Origin: Kutzneria sp035492655
Lineage (GTDB): Bacteria > Actinomycetota > Actinomycetes > Mycobacteriales > Pseudonocardiaceae
Assembly: GCA_035492655.1 (NCBI GenBank)
Contig: DATJJB010000514.1
Span: 1 to 20,134 of the forward strand
DNA length: 20,134 nt
Reading direction: 5' to 3'
In this document: positions 7,712-14,799 of the stretch, piece by piece
How the letters are laid out: the number at the start of each line of letters is the position of its first letter
How positions within the stretch are numbered: position 1 is the stretch's first letter
Notes under the pieces: model-generated
Databases searched by the model: none
What the model saw: only the letters and a program-made list of their open reading frames with translations
What the model was told of the DNA's origin: nothing
Position numbers and translations under genes: made by a program

Positions 7712-8276
7712 CGTCGTTGATCCCCAGAATCGTGCCGAGCCGGCTGTCCGCGTCGTCCAACGCGCGGGCGTGCCGACGGGCCACCCGCTCCAGGATCAGG
7801 CTGGCCACCAGCTCGGCGTCCTGCTCCTGGCCGGTGGTGTAGCTGGTGCGGGCCAGCACCTGGCGCGCCAGCCCGGTGTCGACCTCGCCCGCGCGCAGGG
7901 CGTCGGTCAGCGCCGACGGCAGGTCCTCGGTCACGTGATCGCACAGCATGTGCCCGATCTCGTGCAGGATGATGTGCTCCTGGTGGAACCGGCTGGTCCG
8001 GTGCTCGACGAAGACGTGGTCGGCGACGTCGGTGGCGATCCACATGCCGCAGGCGTTGAGGCCGGCCGACGGCGGCACGTTGAGCGGGTGCACGTGCAGC
8101 GGGCGGCCGCGCTGGGCCGAGATCACCCGGCACAGGGCGTCAACGGAGAACGGTCCCGCCGTCGCGTACCGGGCGGCGACGGCCCGCAGCCGGCGCTGTC
8201 TTCTCACGGGGTCCGCCCCATCGGTCGGCACCGGCGGGCAGCGGTGGAACGGCGCCCGTACGGCGGAGTCAGTCAT
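7704..8276 (-). CDS. ImmA/IrrE-type metallopeptidase
   Basis: A 190-residue protein with the zinc protease helix HEIGH at 105-109 in 'FHQEHIILHEIGHMLCDHV', and EQDAELVASLIL (151-162), where the glutamate at 151 is the probable third zinc ligand. The region before it, GLNACGMWIATDVADHVFVEHRTS, is the usual strand pair leading to the ImmA/IrrE active site. In characterised systems such peptidases cut or inactivate a neighbouring HTH regulator. Here the upstream neighbour is an EspR-like regulator, overlapping by 8 nt (ATGACTGA), and downstream lies the membrane protein. The implied role is signal-dependent removal of the regulator (inference). The first 30 residues are poorly conserved in appearance and rich in proline and arginine. 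Confidence 0.88.
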   Translation of the reverse strand: MTDSAVRAPFHRCPPVPTDGADPVRRQRRLRAVAARYATAGPFSVDALCRVISAQRGRPLHVHPLNVPPSAGLNACGMWIATDVADHVFVEHRTSRFHQEHIILHEIGHMLCDHVTEDLPSALTDALRAGEVDTGLARQVLARTSYTTGQEQDAELVASLILERVARRHARALDDADSRLGTILGINDGD

Positions 8277-8670
8277 CGGCGTCGTCGAGCTTCTCGAGCT
8301 GCCGGGCGCGCTCCACCAGCTCGAGGATGGCTCGCTGGCTCTGCTCGGACAGCCCCTCGGCGCGCAGCGCGATCATCCGCACGCCGTGCTGGCGCAGGCA
8401 GGCCGCCAGCTCCATGTCCGCGCTGGTCACCTCGTGGTCGAAGAAGTAGGCCGGCGGCCGGCCGAAGAACTTGGCCAGGGCCTGCAGCCGGTCCCCGGTC
8501 GGGTTGCCGCGCTGCCCGGTGCGCAGCATCCACAGGTAGCCGGTGGAGATCGGCAGCCCGGTGTCCCGGCGGATCTCCCTGGCGATCGCCGCATTGCCCG
8601 GCGGCTTCGGCAGATGCCGCCAGCGCTCGTCGATCAGCGCGTTGATCTTCTCGGCAACGGACTCGGCCAT
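8269..8670 (-). CDS. EspR-like XRE/HTH regulator
   Basis: A 133-residue protein. An N-terminal XRE-type helix-turn-helix (about 8-72: 'INALIDERW...NAAIAREIRRDTGLPISTGYLWMLRTGQRGNPTGDRLQALAKFFG') is followed by AYFFDHE and a C-terminal helical part 'LRQHGVRMIALRAEGLSEQSQRAILELVERARQLE'. Both length and both halves resemble M. tuberculosis EspR as recalled from memory (132 residues; LRSGNRTNPSG, ALANFF, AYFTDDE, DDGVRRIAQRAHGL). EspR is a DNA-bridging regulator whose C-terminal helices mediate dimerisation. The ATG at 8670 has GGGGGA about 7 nt upstream. It heads a three-gene coupled operon, with a good promoter upstream. Confidence 0.87.
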   Translation of the reverse strand: MAESVAEKINALIDERWRHLPKPPGNAAIAREIRRDTGLPISTGYLWMLRTGQRGNPTGDRLQALAKFFGRPPAYFFDHEVTSADMELAACLRQHGVRMIALRAEGLSEQSQRAILELVERARQLEKLDDADD

Positions 8671-8710
8671 GCCAATCCCCCGGCGCCCTTCCCCCAGCTG
8701 CTCCCCCGCA

Positions 8711-8842
8711 GTTCACCGTTCACGGTATTGAACACGGAATGCACATGTCAAGAAACGCAGCGTGTTGACACCGGGCATCCCGGCTGCGAGGCTGGCATGG
8801 ACGTCCACCGAAATGAACAACGGTGAGCCCGAGGGGTGTTCA
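8711..8842. promoter_or_regulatory. Cluster of GTTCA half sites upstream of the EspR-like operon
   Basis: The five-base word GTTCA or its complement TGAAC occurs five times in this intergenic stretch: GTTCA at 8711, 8718 and 8838, and TGAAC at 8729 and 8814. The pair 8718/8729 forms a palindrome over the -10 box, and 8711/8718 is a direct repeat (GTTCACC then GTTCACG). They are candidate binding sites for the adjacent HTH protein, with two sites about 100 bp further upstream. No protein gene was seen in 8671-8908. Confidence 0.4.
8722..8751 (-). promoter_or_regulatory. Promoter of the EspR-like operon
   Basis: Minus-strand TTGACA (8751-8746), an 18-bp spacer and TACCGT (8727-8722) form a good housekeeping promoter, leaving an untranslated leader of about 45 nt before the ATG at 8670. 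The -10 box lies inside the palindrome GTTCA-N6-TGAAC (8718-8733). Confidence 0.6.
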
Positions 8843-8877
8843 CCACGGGGGACGTCGCACTGGGGCGATTGTCCGGC

Positions 8878-8908
8878 GGCAGGACGCGACCAGGGGGCGC
8901 GTCCTGCC
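8878..8908 (-). terminator. Hairpin terminator after the esterase gene
   Basis: GGCAGGACGCG (8878-8888) pairs perfectly over 11 bp with CGCGTCCTGCC (8898-8908), loop 9 nt. It directly abuts the esterase stop (8909-8911). No U-run follows, which is common for terminators in GC-rich actinobacteria. Confidence 0.7.
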
Positions 8909-9700
8909 TCACAGGACTGCCCCCACGAAGGCCAGGGCGTTCGGCAGCACGCGCCGCCAGTAACCGTCGGTGTGCTCACCATGGTCGAAGGCCGCCATCT
9001 GGGCATGCGGGGCCAGTTCCCGCGCCGCGTCGTAGAACGGGTCCTCCTCGCCGCACCAGACGCCGACGTGCGGCGGCAAGGGATGCCGCAAGGGCTCGAA
9101 GGACGCCCACTGGGCCTCATCGGCAAACGCCTCGACGGTGCGGGCGTCGTCCCATGATCGGAACAGCGCCGGACTGAGCACGGCGGCCGGGATGCCGGCC
9201 TGGCGGGCGTAGACGAGCCCGCCGAAGCCGCCCATGGAAATGCCGAGGACGGCTCGGGGCGCGCTCAGACCGACCGACCGCAGCCATCCGGGCAGCTCTT
9301 CGCGCAGCATCCGCTGCGGATCATCGGCCGGCGTGCGCGACACCCAGTAGGAGTCGCCGCCGTCGACCGCCACCACCGTGAACCGGGCGTGAACCGCCGC
9401 CAGAAACCGCGGCAGCCCGAGGTCGATCATGCCCCGGGCGTTGTTGCCGCGGCCGTGCAGCAGCACGCACACCTCGGACCCGGCGAAAGCGTTCATCGTG
9501 ACGACATCGACCGCACATCCCCGTGCAACAGACTGATGCTGCGTCACGGAGACCGTGACCGGCTTCACGGCCGGCACCGTCCCGTCCGGCCCGGTCCACC
9601 CGAGCAGCCGGCGCACCCGGGTCTGCTCCACCACCGCCGCCGCGGCTGCCGCCGCTGTCCCCACCCCGCCGCCGATGAGCAGCGCCCGTCGCGAAATCAC
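8909..9700 (-). CDS. Secreted (Tat-type) alpha/beta-hydrolase esterase
   Basis: A 263-residue protein in the putative-esterase (EstD/antigen-85-like) group. From the GTG at 9700 it begins with a twin-arginine leader, ISRRALLIGGGVGTAAAAAA, so export by Tat is likely; the frame is open further upstream to 9808, but that part is not signal-like. Oxyanion region VLLHGRGNNARG (80-90), nucleophile S155 in GISMGG, probable acid D220 in GEEDPF and catalytic H243 in FDHGEHTDGYW complete a full triad. The family cleaves acyl esters of small alcohols, glucosides or thiols; the natural substrate is not evident. It is divergent from the NCS1 permease, and its own terminator isolates it from the EspR-like operon. 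The ribosome site is weak, so the start is the least certain part. Confidence 0.82.
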   Translation of the reverse strand: MISRRALLIGGGVGTAAAAAAAVVEQTRVRRLLGWTGPDGTVPAVKPVTVSVTQHQSVARGCAVDVVTMNAFAGSEVCVLLHGRGNNARGMIDLGLPRFLAAVHARFTVVAVDGGDSYWVSRTPADDPQRMLREELPGWLRSVGLSAPRAVLGISMGGFGGLVYARQAGIPAAVLSPALFRSWDDARTVEAFADEAQWASFEPLRHPLPPHVGVWCGEEDPFYDAARELAPHAQMAAFDHGEHTDGYWRRVLPNALAFVGAVL

Positions 9701-9848
9701 GATCAAGGGACGCCCGAACGGGCAGCACGGTTCCGAACTGAACACTGTGTGCGCGGTGGCGGCCAACCATGGACAGTGTGACACTGCCCTTTCCCGCAGC
9801 CGCCGCACACGATACTGACTTCTTGCTCAGGTGACGTCAGGAGCAGCC
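9701..9848. promoter_or_regulatory. Divergent region between esterase and permease, with palindromes
   Basis: The 13-bp palindrome CAGTGT-G-ACACTG (9774-9786) and the 9-bp ACACTGTGT (9742-9750) stand out. The second is identical to the centre of the palindrome at the pucR start (4026-4034). A weak -10-like GATACT (9811-9816) precedes the permease; no matching -35 is convincing. These are candidate PucR sites for control of the permease operon. Confidence 0.4.
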
Positions 9849-11381
9849 ATGGCCCCCTCCCCGGTCCCGGTCACCCAGTCCGACGGTCGCGTCGAGCTCG
9901 CGGACGACACCGCCGTCGCCGCAAGCAGGTTCCACAATGCCGAGCTGGCCCCGGTGCCGCTGGAGAAGCGCACCTGGACCACGTACAACTTCTTCGCGCT
10001 GTGGATGGGCATGGCCCACAACATCCCCAGCTACACCCTGGCCGCCTCGCTGATCGCGCTGGGCATGGACTGGGTGCAGGCGTTCCTGACCATCACCCTC
10101 GGCAACCTCATCGTGCTGGTGCCGATGCTGCTCAACAGCCACGCCGGCACCAAGTACGGCATCCCGTTCCCGGTGTTCGCCCGCGCCTTCTACGGCGTGC
10201 GCGGCGCCAACCTGCCGGCGCTGCTGCGGGCGTTCATCGCCTGCGGCTGGTTCGGCATCCAGACCTGGGTCGGCGGCGAGGCGCTGTACGTGATCGTCGG
10301 CAAGCTGTTCGGCGGCGGCTGGACCGATGCCGCGGCGATCGGTGGCCAGCCGTGGACCCTGTGGCTGTCCTTCGCGCTGTTCTGGGTCGCCCAGATGCTG
10401 ATCATCTGGCGCGGCATGGACGCCATCCGGCGGTTCGAGAACTGGACCGCGCCGCTGGTCTCGGTCGGCTTCCTCATCCTGCTGGTGTACGTGCTGGTCA
10501 AGGCGGGCGGCTTCGGCCCGATCCTGTCCGAGCCGTCCAAGCTGGGCTGGGGCTCGGGCTTCTGGGCGGTGTTCGCGCCCTCGCTGATGGCGATGATCGC
10601 CTTCTGGTCCACGCTGTCGTTGAACATGCCGGACTTCACCCGGTTCGGCGGCAGCCAGCGCAAGCAGTTCTGGGGCCAGATCCTCGGCCTGCCCACCACC
10701 ATGTCGTTCATCGCGATCGTGGCCATCCTGACCACCTCCGGCGCGGTTTCCCTGTACGGCGAGGCGATCTGGGACCCGGCGCAGCTGGCCGCCCACTTCG
10801 ACAGCCCGGTGCTGGTGATCGTCGCGCTGGTCGCGCTGGTGCTGGCCACCGTGTCGGCCAACCTCGCGGCCAACGTGGTGTCGCCGTCCTACGACTTCTC
10901 CAACGCGATGCCCAGGCGCATCACCTTCGCCACCGGCGGCCTGATCACCGGCATCCTCGGCGTGCTGATCCAGCCCTGGCGGCTGATCTCCGACCCGCAC
11001 ATCTACATCTTCACCTGGCTCGGCTTCTACGGCGGCGTGCTGGCCGCGGTGGCCGGCGTGCTGATCGCCGGCTACTGGCTGGTCGACAAGACCCGGCTGG
11101 CACTGCCGGATCTCTATCTGGAGAACGGGAAGTACTGGTTCACCGGCGGCTGGAACTGGCGGGCGCTGCTGGCCACCGTGGTCGGCGCGGTGATCGCGGT
11201 CGGCGGCGCCTACTCGGCGCCCGGCACCGGCCCGTTCCCGGCCGACGGCATGATCCCGTTCCTCAAGCCCCTCTACGACTACAGCTGGGTGGCCGGACTG
11301 GTCGCCGCGTTCGTGCTGTACCTGGTGCTGGCGCCGAGAACATCGGCCGCGCCGGCAGTCACCGTTGCCACGACTGACTGA
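9849..11381 (+). CDS. NCS1-family permease (uracil/hydantoin/allantoin/cytosine type)
   Basis: A 510-residue, about 12-TM membrane transporter. Family marks include WTTYNFFALWMGMAHNIPSY near the first helix, GLPTTMSFIAIVAI, the helix with SLNMPDFTRFGGSQRKQFWGQ, and SANLAANVVSPSYDFSNAMP, all typical of NCS1 carriers such as Mhp1 and the PucI/FurE relatives, which use a sodium or proton gradient to import nucleobases or hydantoins. The ATG at 9849 with AGGAG 5 nt upstream was chosen over an in-frame GTG at 9831. It starts the operon with the beta-ureidopropionase (12 bp away), so the cargo is probably uracil, thymine, dihydropyrimidine or a hydantoin. Which one cannot be read from the sequence. 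Confidence 0.92.
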   Translation: MAPSPVPVTQSDGRVELADDTAVAASRFHNAELAPVPLEKRTWTTYNFFALWMGMAHNIPSYTLAASLIALGMDWVQAFLTITLGNLIVLVPMLLNSHAGTKYGIPFPVFARAFYGVRGANLPALLRAFIACGWFGIQTWVGGEALYVIVGKLFGGGWTDAAAIGGQPWTLWLSFALFWVAQMLIIWRGMDAIRRFENWTAPLVSVGFLILLVYVLVKAGGFGPILSEPSKLGWGSGFWAVFAPSLMAMIAFWSTLSLNMPDFTRFGGSQRKQFWGQILGLPTTMSFIAIVAILTTSGAVSLYGEAIWDPAQLAAHFDSPVLVIVALVALVLATVSANLAANVVSPSYDFSNAMPRRITFATGGLITGILGVLIQPWRLISDPHIYIFTWLGFYGGVLAAVAGVLIAGYWLVDKTRLALPDLYLENGKYWFTGGWNWRALLATVVGAVIAVGGAYSAPGTGPFPADGMIPFLKPLYDYSWVAGLVAAFVLYLVLAPRTSAAPAVTVATTD

Positions 11382-11393
11382 AGGAGACAGAAC

Positions 11394-12236
11394 GTGTCAC
11401 AGATCGTCCGGGCCGGCCTCGTCCAGCAACGCTGGACCGGGGACAAGGAATCGATGATCGCCAACGCGGTGGCCGCCATCGCGACCGCCGCCTCGCAGGG
11501 CGCGCAGGTCGTCTGCCTCCAGGAGTTGTTCTACGGCCCCTACTTCTGCCAGGTGCAGGACGCCGACTACTACTCCTACACCGAGCAGATCCCGGACGGG
11601 CCGACCACGCGGCTGTTGTGCGAGGTGGCCAAGCAGCACGGGGTCGTGCTGATCGCGCCGATGTACGAGCAGGAGCAGCCCGGCGTCTACTACAACACCG
11701 CGGCGGTGATCGACGCCGACGGCAAGTACCTCGGCAAGCACCGCAAGAACCACATCCCGCAGGTCAAGGGGTTCTGGGAGAAGTTCTACTTCCGGCCCGG
11801 CAACATGGGCTACCCGGTGTTCGACACCGCGGTCGGCCGGATCGGCGTCTACATCTGCTACGAGCGGCACTTCCCGGAGGGCTGGCGGGCGCTGGGCCTG
11901 GCCGGCGCGAAGATCGTGTTCAACCCGTCGGCCACCAGCCGCGGCCTGTCCGAGTACCTGTGGCGGCTGGAGCAGCCGGCCGCCGCGGTGGCCAACGAGT
12001 ACTTCGTCGGCACCATCAACCGGGTCGGCGTGGAACCCTTGGGCGACAACGACTTCTACGGTCAGACCTACTTCGCCGACCCACGCGGGCAGCTGATCGG
12101 CGAAGCCGCGTCGGACACCGAGGAGGAGATCGTCGTCCGCGACCTGGACATGGGGCTGCTGGCCGAGGTCCGTGACCTGTGGGCGTTCTACCGCGACCGC
12201 CGCCCCGACAGCTACGAATCGCTGGTGAAGCCGTGA
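11394..12236 (+). CDS. Beta-ureidopropionase (N-carbamoyl-beta-alanine amidohydrolase)
   Basis: A 280-residue nitrilase-superfamily amidohydrolase. The catalytic triad is visible: E44 in LQELFYGPYF, K118 in HRKNHIPQ and C155 in YICYERHFPEG. The stretch from about 178 on, 'NPSATSRGLSEYLWRLE' followed by 'AAAVANEYFVGTINRVG', closely follows beta-ureidopropionases of plants and animals rather than aliphatic nitrilases. It hydrolyses N-carbamoyl-beta-alanine to beta-alanine, ammonia and CO2 in the cytosol, feeding the aminotransferase encoded at 2621. GTG start at 11394, with AAGGAGA 8 nt upstream. It overlaps the dihydropyrimidinase gene by 4 nt (GTGA). N-carbamoyl-amino-acid hydrolysis is a less likely alternative. 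Confidence 0.92.
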   Translation: MSQIVRAGLVQQRWTGDKESMIANAVAAIATAASQGAQVVCLQELFYGPYFCQVQDADYYSYTEQIPDGPTTRLLCEVAKQHGVVLIAPMYEQEQPGVYYNTAAVIDADGKYLGKHRKNHIPQVKGFWEKFYFRPGNMGYPVFDTAVGRIGVYICYERHFPEGWRALGLAGAKIVFNPSATSRGLSEYLWRLEQPAAAVANEYFVGTINRVGVEPLGDNDFYGQTYFADPRGQLIGEAASDTEEEIVVRDLDMGLLAEVRDLWAFYRDRRPDSYESLVKP

Positions 12237-13621
12237 GCATTCTCGTCAAGGGCGGCACCGTGCTCAGCTCGACCGGTGCGGTGGCCGCCGATGTCGTGGT
12301 CGACGGCGAGCGCGTCACCGCCGTGGTCGCGCCGGATTCCTGGCCCGGCAACGCCGACACGGTGATCGACGCGACCGGCAAGTACGTGCTGCCCGGCGGC
12401 ATCGACGGGCACACGCACATGGAGATGCCGTTCGGCGGGACCTTCTCGGCCGACACGTTCGAGACCGGGACGACCGCGGCGGCCTGGGGCGGCACCACCA
12501 CCATCGTGGACTTCGCCGTGCAGGCCAAGGGCACCTCACTGCTGTCCACTTTGGACAAGTGGCACGAGAAGGCCGACGGCAACTGCGCGATCGACTACGG
12601 CTTCCACATGATCGTGTCGGACGTCAACGACGGCACCCTCAAGGAGATGGACGCCTGCGTGGACGCGGGCGTGAACACGTTCAAGATGTTCATGGCCTAT
12701 CCCGGCGTGTTCTACTCCACCGACGGCGAGATCCTGCTTGCCATGCAACGGGCCCGGGCCAACGGCGGCACCATCATGATGCACGCCGAGAACGGCATCG
12801 CCATCGATCAGCTGGTGGCGCAGGCGATCGCCGCCGGGCGGACCGATCCCGTGCAGCACGGGCTGACCCGGCCGCCGGAGCTGGAGGGCGAGGCCACCCA
12901 CCGGGCCATCCAGCTGGCCAAGGTGACCGGCGCGCCGCTCTACATCGTGCACCTGTCGGCCGCGCAGGCACTCGAAGCCGTTGCCATCGCACGCAACGAC
13001 GGCCAGAACGTCTTCGCCGAGACCTGCCCGCAGTACCTGTTCCTGTCCATCGAGGACCTGGCCCGGCCGGACTTCGAGGGCGCCAAGTTCGTCGCTTCCC
13101 CGCCGCTGCGGGAGAAGTCGCACCAGGGCGCGTTGTGGCAGGGGCTACGGACCAACGACCTGTCCGTGGTGTCGACCGACCACTGCCCGTTCTGCTTCGT
13201 GGAGCAGAAGGAGTTGGGGCGCGGCGACTTCTCCAAGATCCCCAACGGGATGCCCGGCGTCGAGCACCGGATGGACCTGATCTACCAGGGTGTGGTCGGC
13301 GGCGAGCTGACCCTGCAACGCTGGGTCGAGGTCACCTCCACCACGCCGGCCCGGATGTTCGGGCTCTATCCGCGCAAGGGCGTCATCGCACCGGGTTCGG
13401 ACGCCGACATCGTGGTGTACGACCCGACGGCCAAGCAGACGCTGTCCGCCAGCACGCACCACATGAACGTCGACTACTCGGCGTACGAGGGGCTGGAGAT
13501 CACCGGCCGCGTCGACACCGTGCTGTCGCGGGGCCGCGTCGTCGTCGACCGTGACGGCTGGCACGGCGCCAAGGGGCACGGCCGTTTCCTGTCCCGCGAA
13601 CTGAACCAGTACCTGAACTGA
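12233..13621 (+). CDS. hydA: Dihydropyrimidinase / D-hydantoinase
   Basis: A 462-residue cyclic amidohydrolase. Metal ligands are in place: H60 and H62 in GGIDGHTHMEMPFGG, carboxylated K151 in NTFKMFMAYPG, H184 in MMHAEN, H240 in YIVHLSAAQA and D316 in STDHCPF. Length and motif order match bacterial dihydropyrimidinases/hydantoinases, which open dihydrouracil to N-carbamoyl-beta-alanine. An in-frame start further upstream lies inside the beta-ureidopropionase gene; the GTG at 12233 overlapping its stop gives the normal N-terminus (SILVKGGTVL). The pairing with beta-ureidopropionase supports dihydropyrimidine as the physiological substrate. Cytosolic, usually a homotetramer. Confidence 0.94.
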   Translation: MSILVKGGTVLSSTGAVAADVVVDGERVTAVVAPDSWPGNADTVIDATGKYVLPGGIDGHTHMEMPFGGTFSADTFETGTTAAAWGGTTTIVDFAVQAKGTSLLSTLDKWHEKADGNCAIDYGFHMIVSDVNDGTLKEMDACVDAGVNTFKMFMAYPGVFYSTDGEILLAMQRARANGGTIMMHAENGIAIDQLVAQAIAAGRTDPVQHGLTRPPELEGEATHRAIQLAKVTGAPLYIVHLSAAQALEAVAIARNDGQNVFAETCPQYLFLSIEDLARPDFEGAKFVASPPLREKSHQGALWQGLRTNDLSVVSTDHCPFCFVEQKELGRGDFSKIPNGMPGVEHRMDLIYQGVVGGELTLQRWVEVTSTTPARMFGLYPRKGVIAPGSDADIVVYDPTAKQTLSASTHHMNVDYSAYEGLEITGRVDTVLSRGRVVVDRDGWHGAKGHGRFLSRELNQYLN

Positions 13622-13631
13622 GAGGCCGGCC

Positions 13632-14624
13632 ATGGACTTCGGCATTGTGCTGCAAACCGATCCGCCGGCCCGTGCCGTCGTCGAGATGATGAAGGCCGCG
13701 GAGGACGGCGGCTTCCGCTACGGCTGGACGTTCGACTCGGTCGTGCTGTGGCAGGAGCCTTTCGTCATCTACTCCCAGATCCTGGCCGCCACCTCCGCGC
13801 TCGTCGTCGGCCCCATGGTCACCAACCCCAGCACCCGCGACTGGTCCGTGACCGCGTCCCTTTTCGCCACCCTCAACGACATGTTCGGCAACCGCACCGT
13901 CTGCGGCATCGGCCGCGGCGACTCCGCCCGCCGCGTCATCGGCCAGAAACCGGCGTCCTTGGCCACGTTGGGCGAGGCCATGCACGTCATCAAGGACCTC
14001 GCCGAGGGGCGCGAGGTCCAGCACCATGGCGTTCCCGTGCGGATCCCCTGGGTTCGCGACGGCAAGCTCGAGATGTGGATGGCCGCCTACGGCCCCCGGG
14101 CCCTGAAGATGGTGGGCGAGCAGGCCGACGGCTTCATCCTGCAGACCGCCGACCCCGACATCGCCCGCTGGACCATCGGCTCCGTCCGCGAGGCCGCCAC
14201 CGCCGCCGGCCGCGACCCCGCATCGGTCAAGATCTGCGTAGCCGCCCCCGCCTACGTCGGTTCCGACCTCCCCCACCAGCGCGACCAGCTCCGCTGGTTC
14301 GGCGGCATGGTCGGCAACCACGTCGCCGACCTCGTCTCCCGCTACGGCGACGGCGGCGGCGTGCCCAAGGCCCTCACCGACTACATCAAGGGTCGGGAGG
14401 GCTACGACTACGCCCACCACGGCAAGGCCGGCAACCCCTCCACCGACTTCGTCCCCGACTCCATCGTCGACCGCTTCTGCCTGGTCGGCCCGGAGTCGGC
14501 GCACGTGGAACGGTTGCAGGAGCTCAAGTCCCTTGGCGTCGACCAGTTCTCCCTCTACCTGATGCACGACGACCGCGACAAAACCCTCGCGGCGTACGGC
14601 ACGTCGGTGATCCCCGCCGTCTGA
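13632..14624 (+). CDS. Luciferase-like (LLM) oxidoreductase, probably F420-dependent
   Basis: A 330-residue TIM-barrel protein of the luciferase-like family, starting MDFGIVLQTDPPARAVVEMMKAAEDGGFRYGWTFD. Typical pieces: 'LVVGPMVTNPSTRDWSVTASLFATLNDMFGNRTVCGIGRGDSARR' (barrel strands 3-4), EMWMAAYGPRALKMVGEQADGFILQ, and C-terminal FCLVGPESAHVERLQELKSLGVDQFSLYL. This most resembles the F420-dependent reductase-like branch (TIGR03842/CPS_4043 type), which is shorter than the flavin monooxygenase RutA. It lies 10 bp after hydA in the same operon. The cluster has no other enzyme for reducing the pyrimidine ring, so it may supply that step with reduced F420; this is inference. FMN use or a monooxygenase role remain possible. 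Confidence 0.87.
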   Translation: MDFGIVLQTDPPARAVVEMMKAAEDGGFRYGWTFDSVVLWQEPFVIYSQILAATSALVVGPMVTNPSTRDWSVTASLFATLNDMFGNRTVCGIGRGDSARRVIGQKPASLATLGEAMHVIKDLAEGREVQHHGVPVRIPWVRDGKLEMWMAAYGPRALKMVGEQADGFILQTADPDIARWTIGSVREAATAAGRDPASVKICVAAPAYVGSDLPHQRDQLRWFGGMVGNHVADLVSRYGDGGGVPKALTDYIKGREGYDYAHHGKAGNPSTDFVPDSIVDRFCLVGPESAHVERLQELKSLGVDQFSLYLMHDDRDKTLAAYGTSVIPAV

Positions 14625-14628
14625 TCCC

Positions 14629-14663
14629 GTGGGCGGGTGTGCTTTTCGAAGCCACCCGCCCAC
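14629..14663 (+). terminator. Terminator of the pyrimidine operon
   Basis: GTGGGCGGGTG (14629-14639) pairs perfectly over 11 bp with CACCCGCCCAC (14653-14663) around a 13-nt loop containing TTTT. It begins 5 bp after the stop of the luciferase-like gene. Confidence 0.75.
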
Positions 14664-14711
14664 ACCGGAACTCGCCCACGTCTCCCACGCCGAGCCGACC
14701 AGCCGGACCAG

Positions 14712-14766
14712 ATTGAACGCACGTCAGCACGGGTTCAATGTTTCCTCCATTCGACCGCTCTAGGGT
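14712..14766 (+). promoter_or_regulatory. Promoter/operator region of the small secreted protein gene
   Basis: ATTGAAC (14712-14718) and GTTCAAT (14733-14739) form a 7-bp inverted repeat with a 14-bp spacer. Two -10 candidates are seen: CAATGT (14736-14741), 17 bp from TTGAAC (14713-14718), and TAGGGT (14761-14766). The remainder of 14664-14799 holds no gene. Confidence 0.4.
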
Positions 14767-14799
14767 CGTGAGCGATCCACACAGAGGGAGGAAACCTTG

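Noticed and set aside
8762..9157. Plus-strand frame of 131 codons across the gap and the esterase 3' end
   Set aside because: No ribosome site, no recognisable protein and most of it lies antisense to the esterase. A TTGACA at 8765-8770 has no good -10 at proper distance.
13500..14663. Open frame on the minus strand (387 codons) opposite the luciferase-like gene
   Set aside because: Composition-driven antisense frame; it also crosses the operon terminator and the end of hydA.
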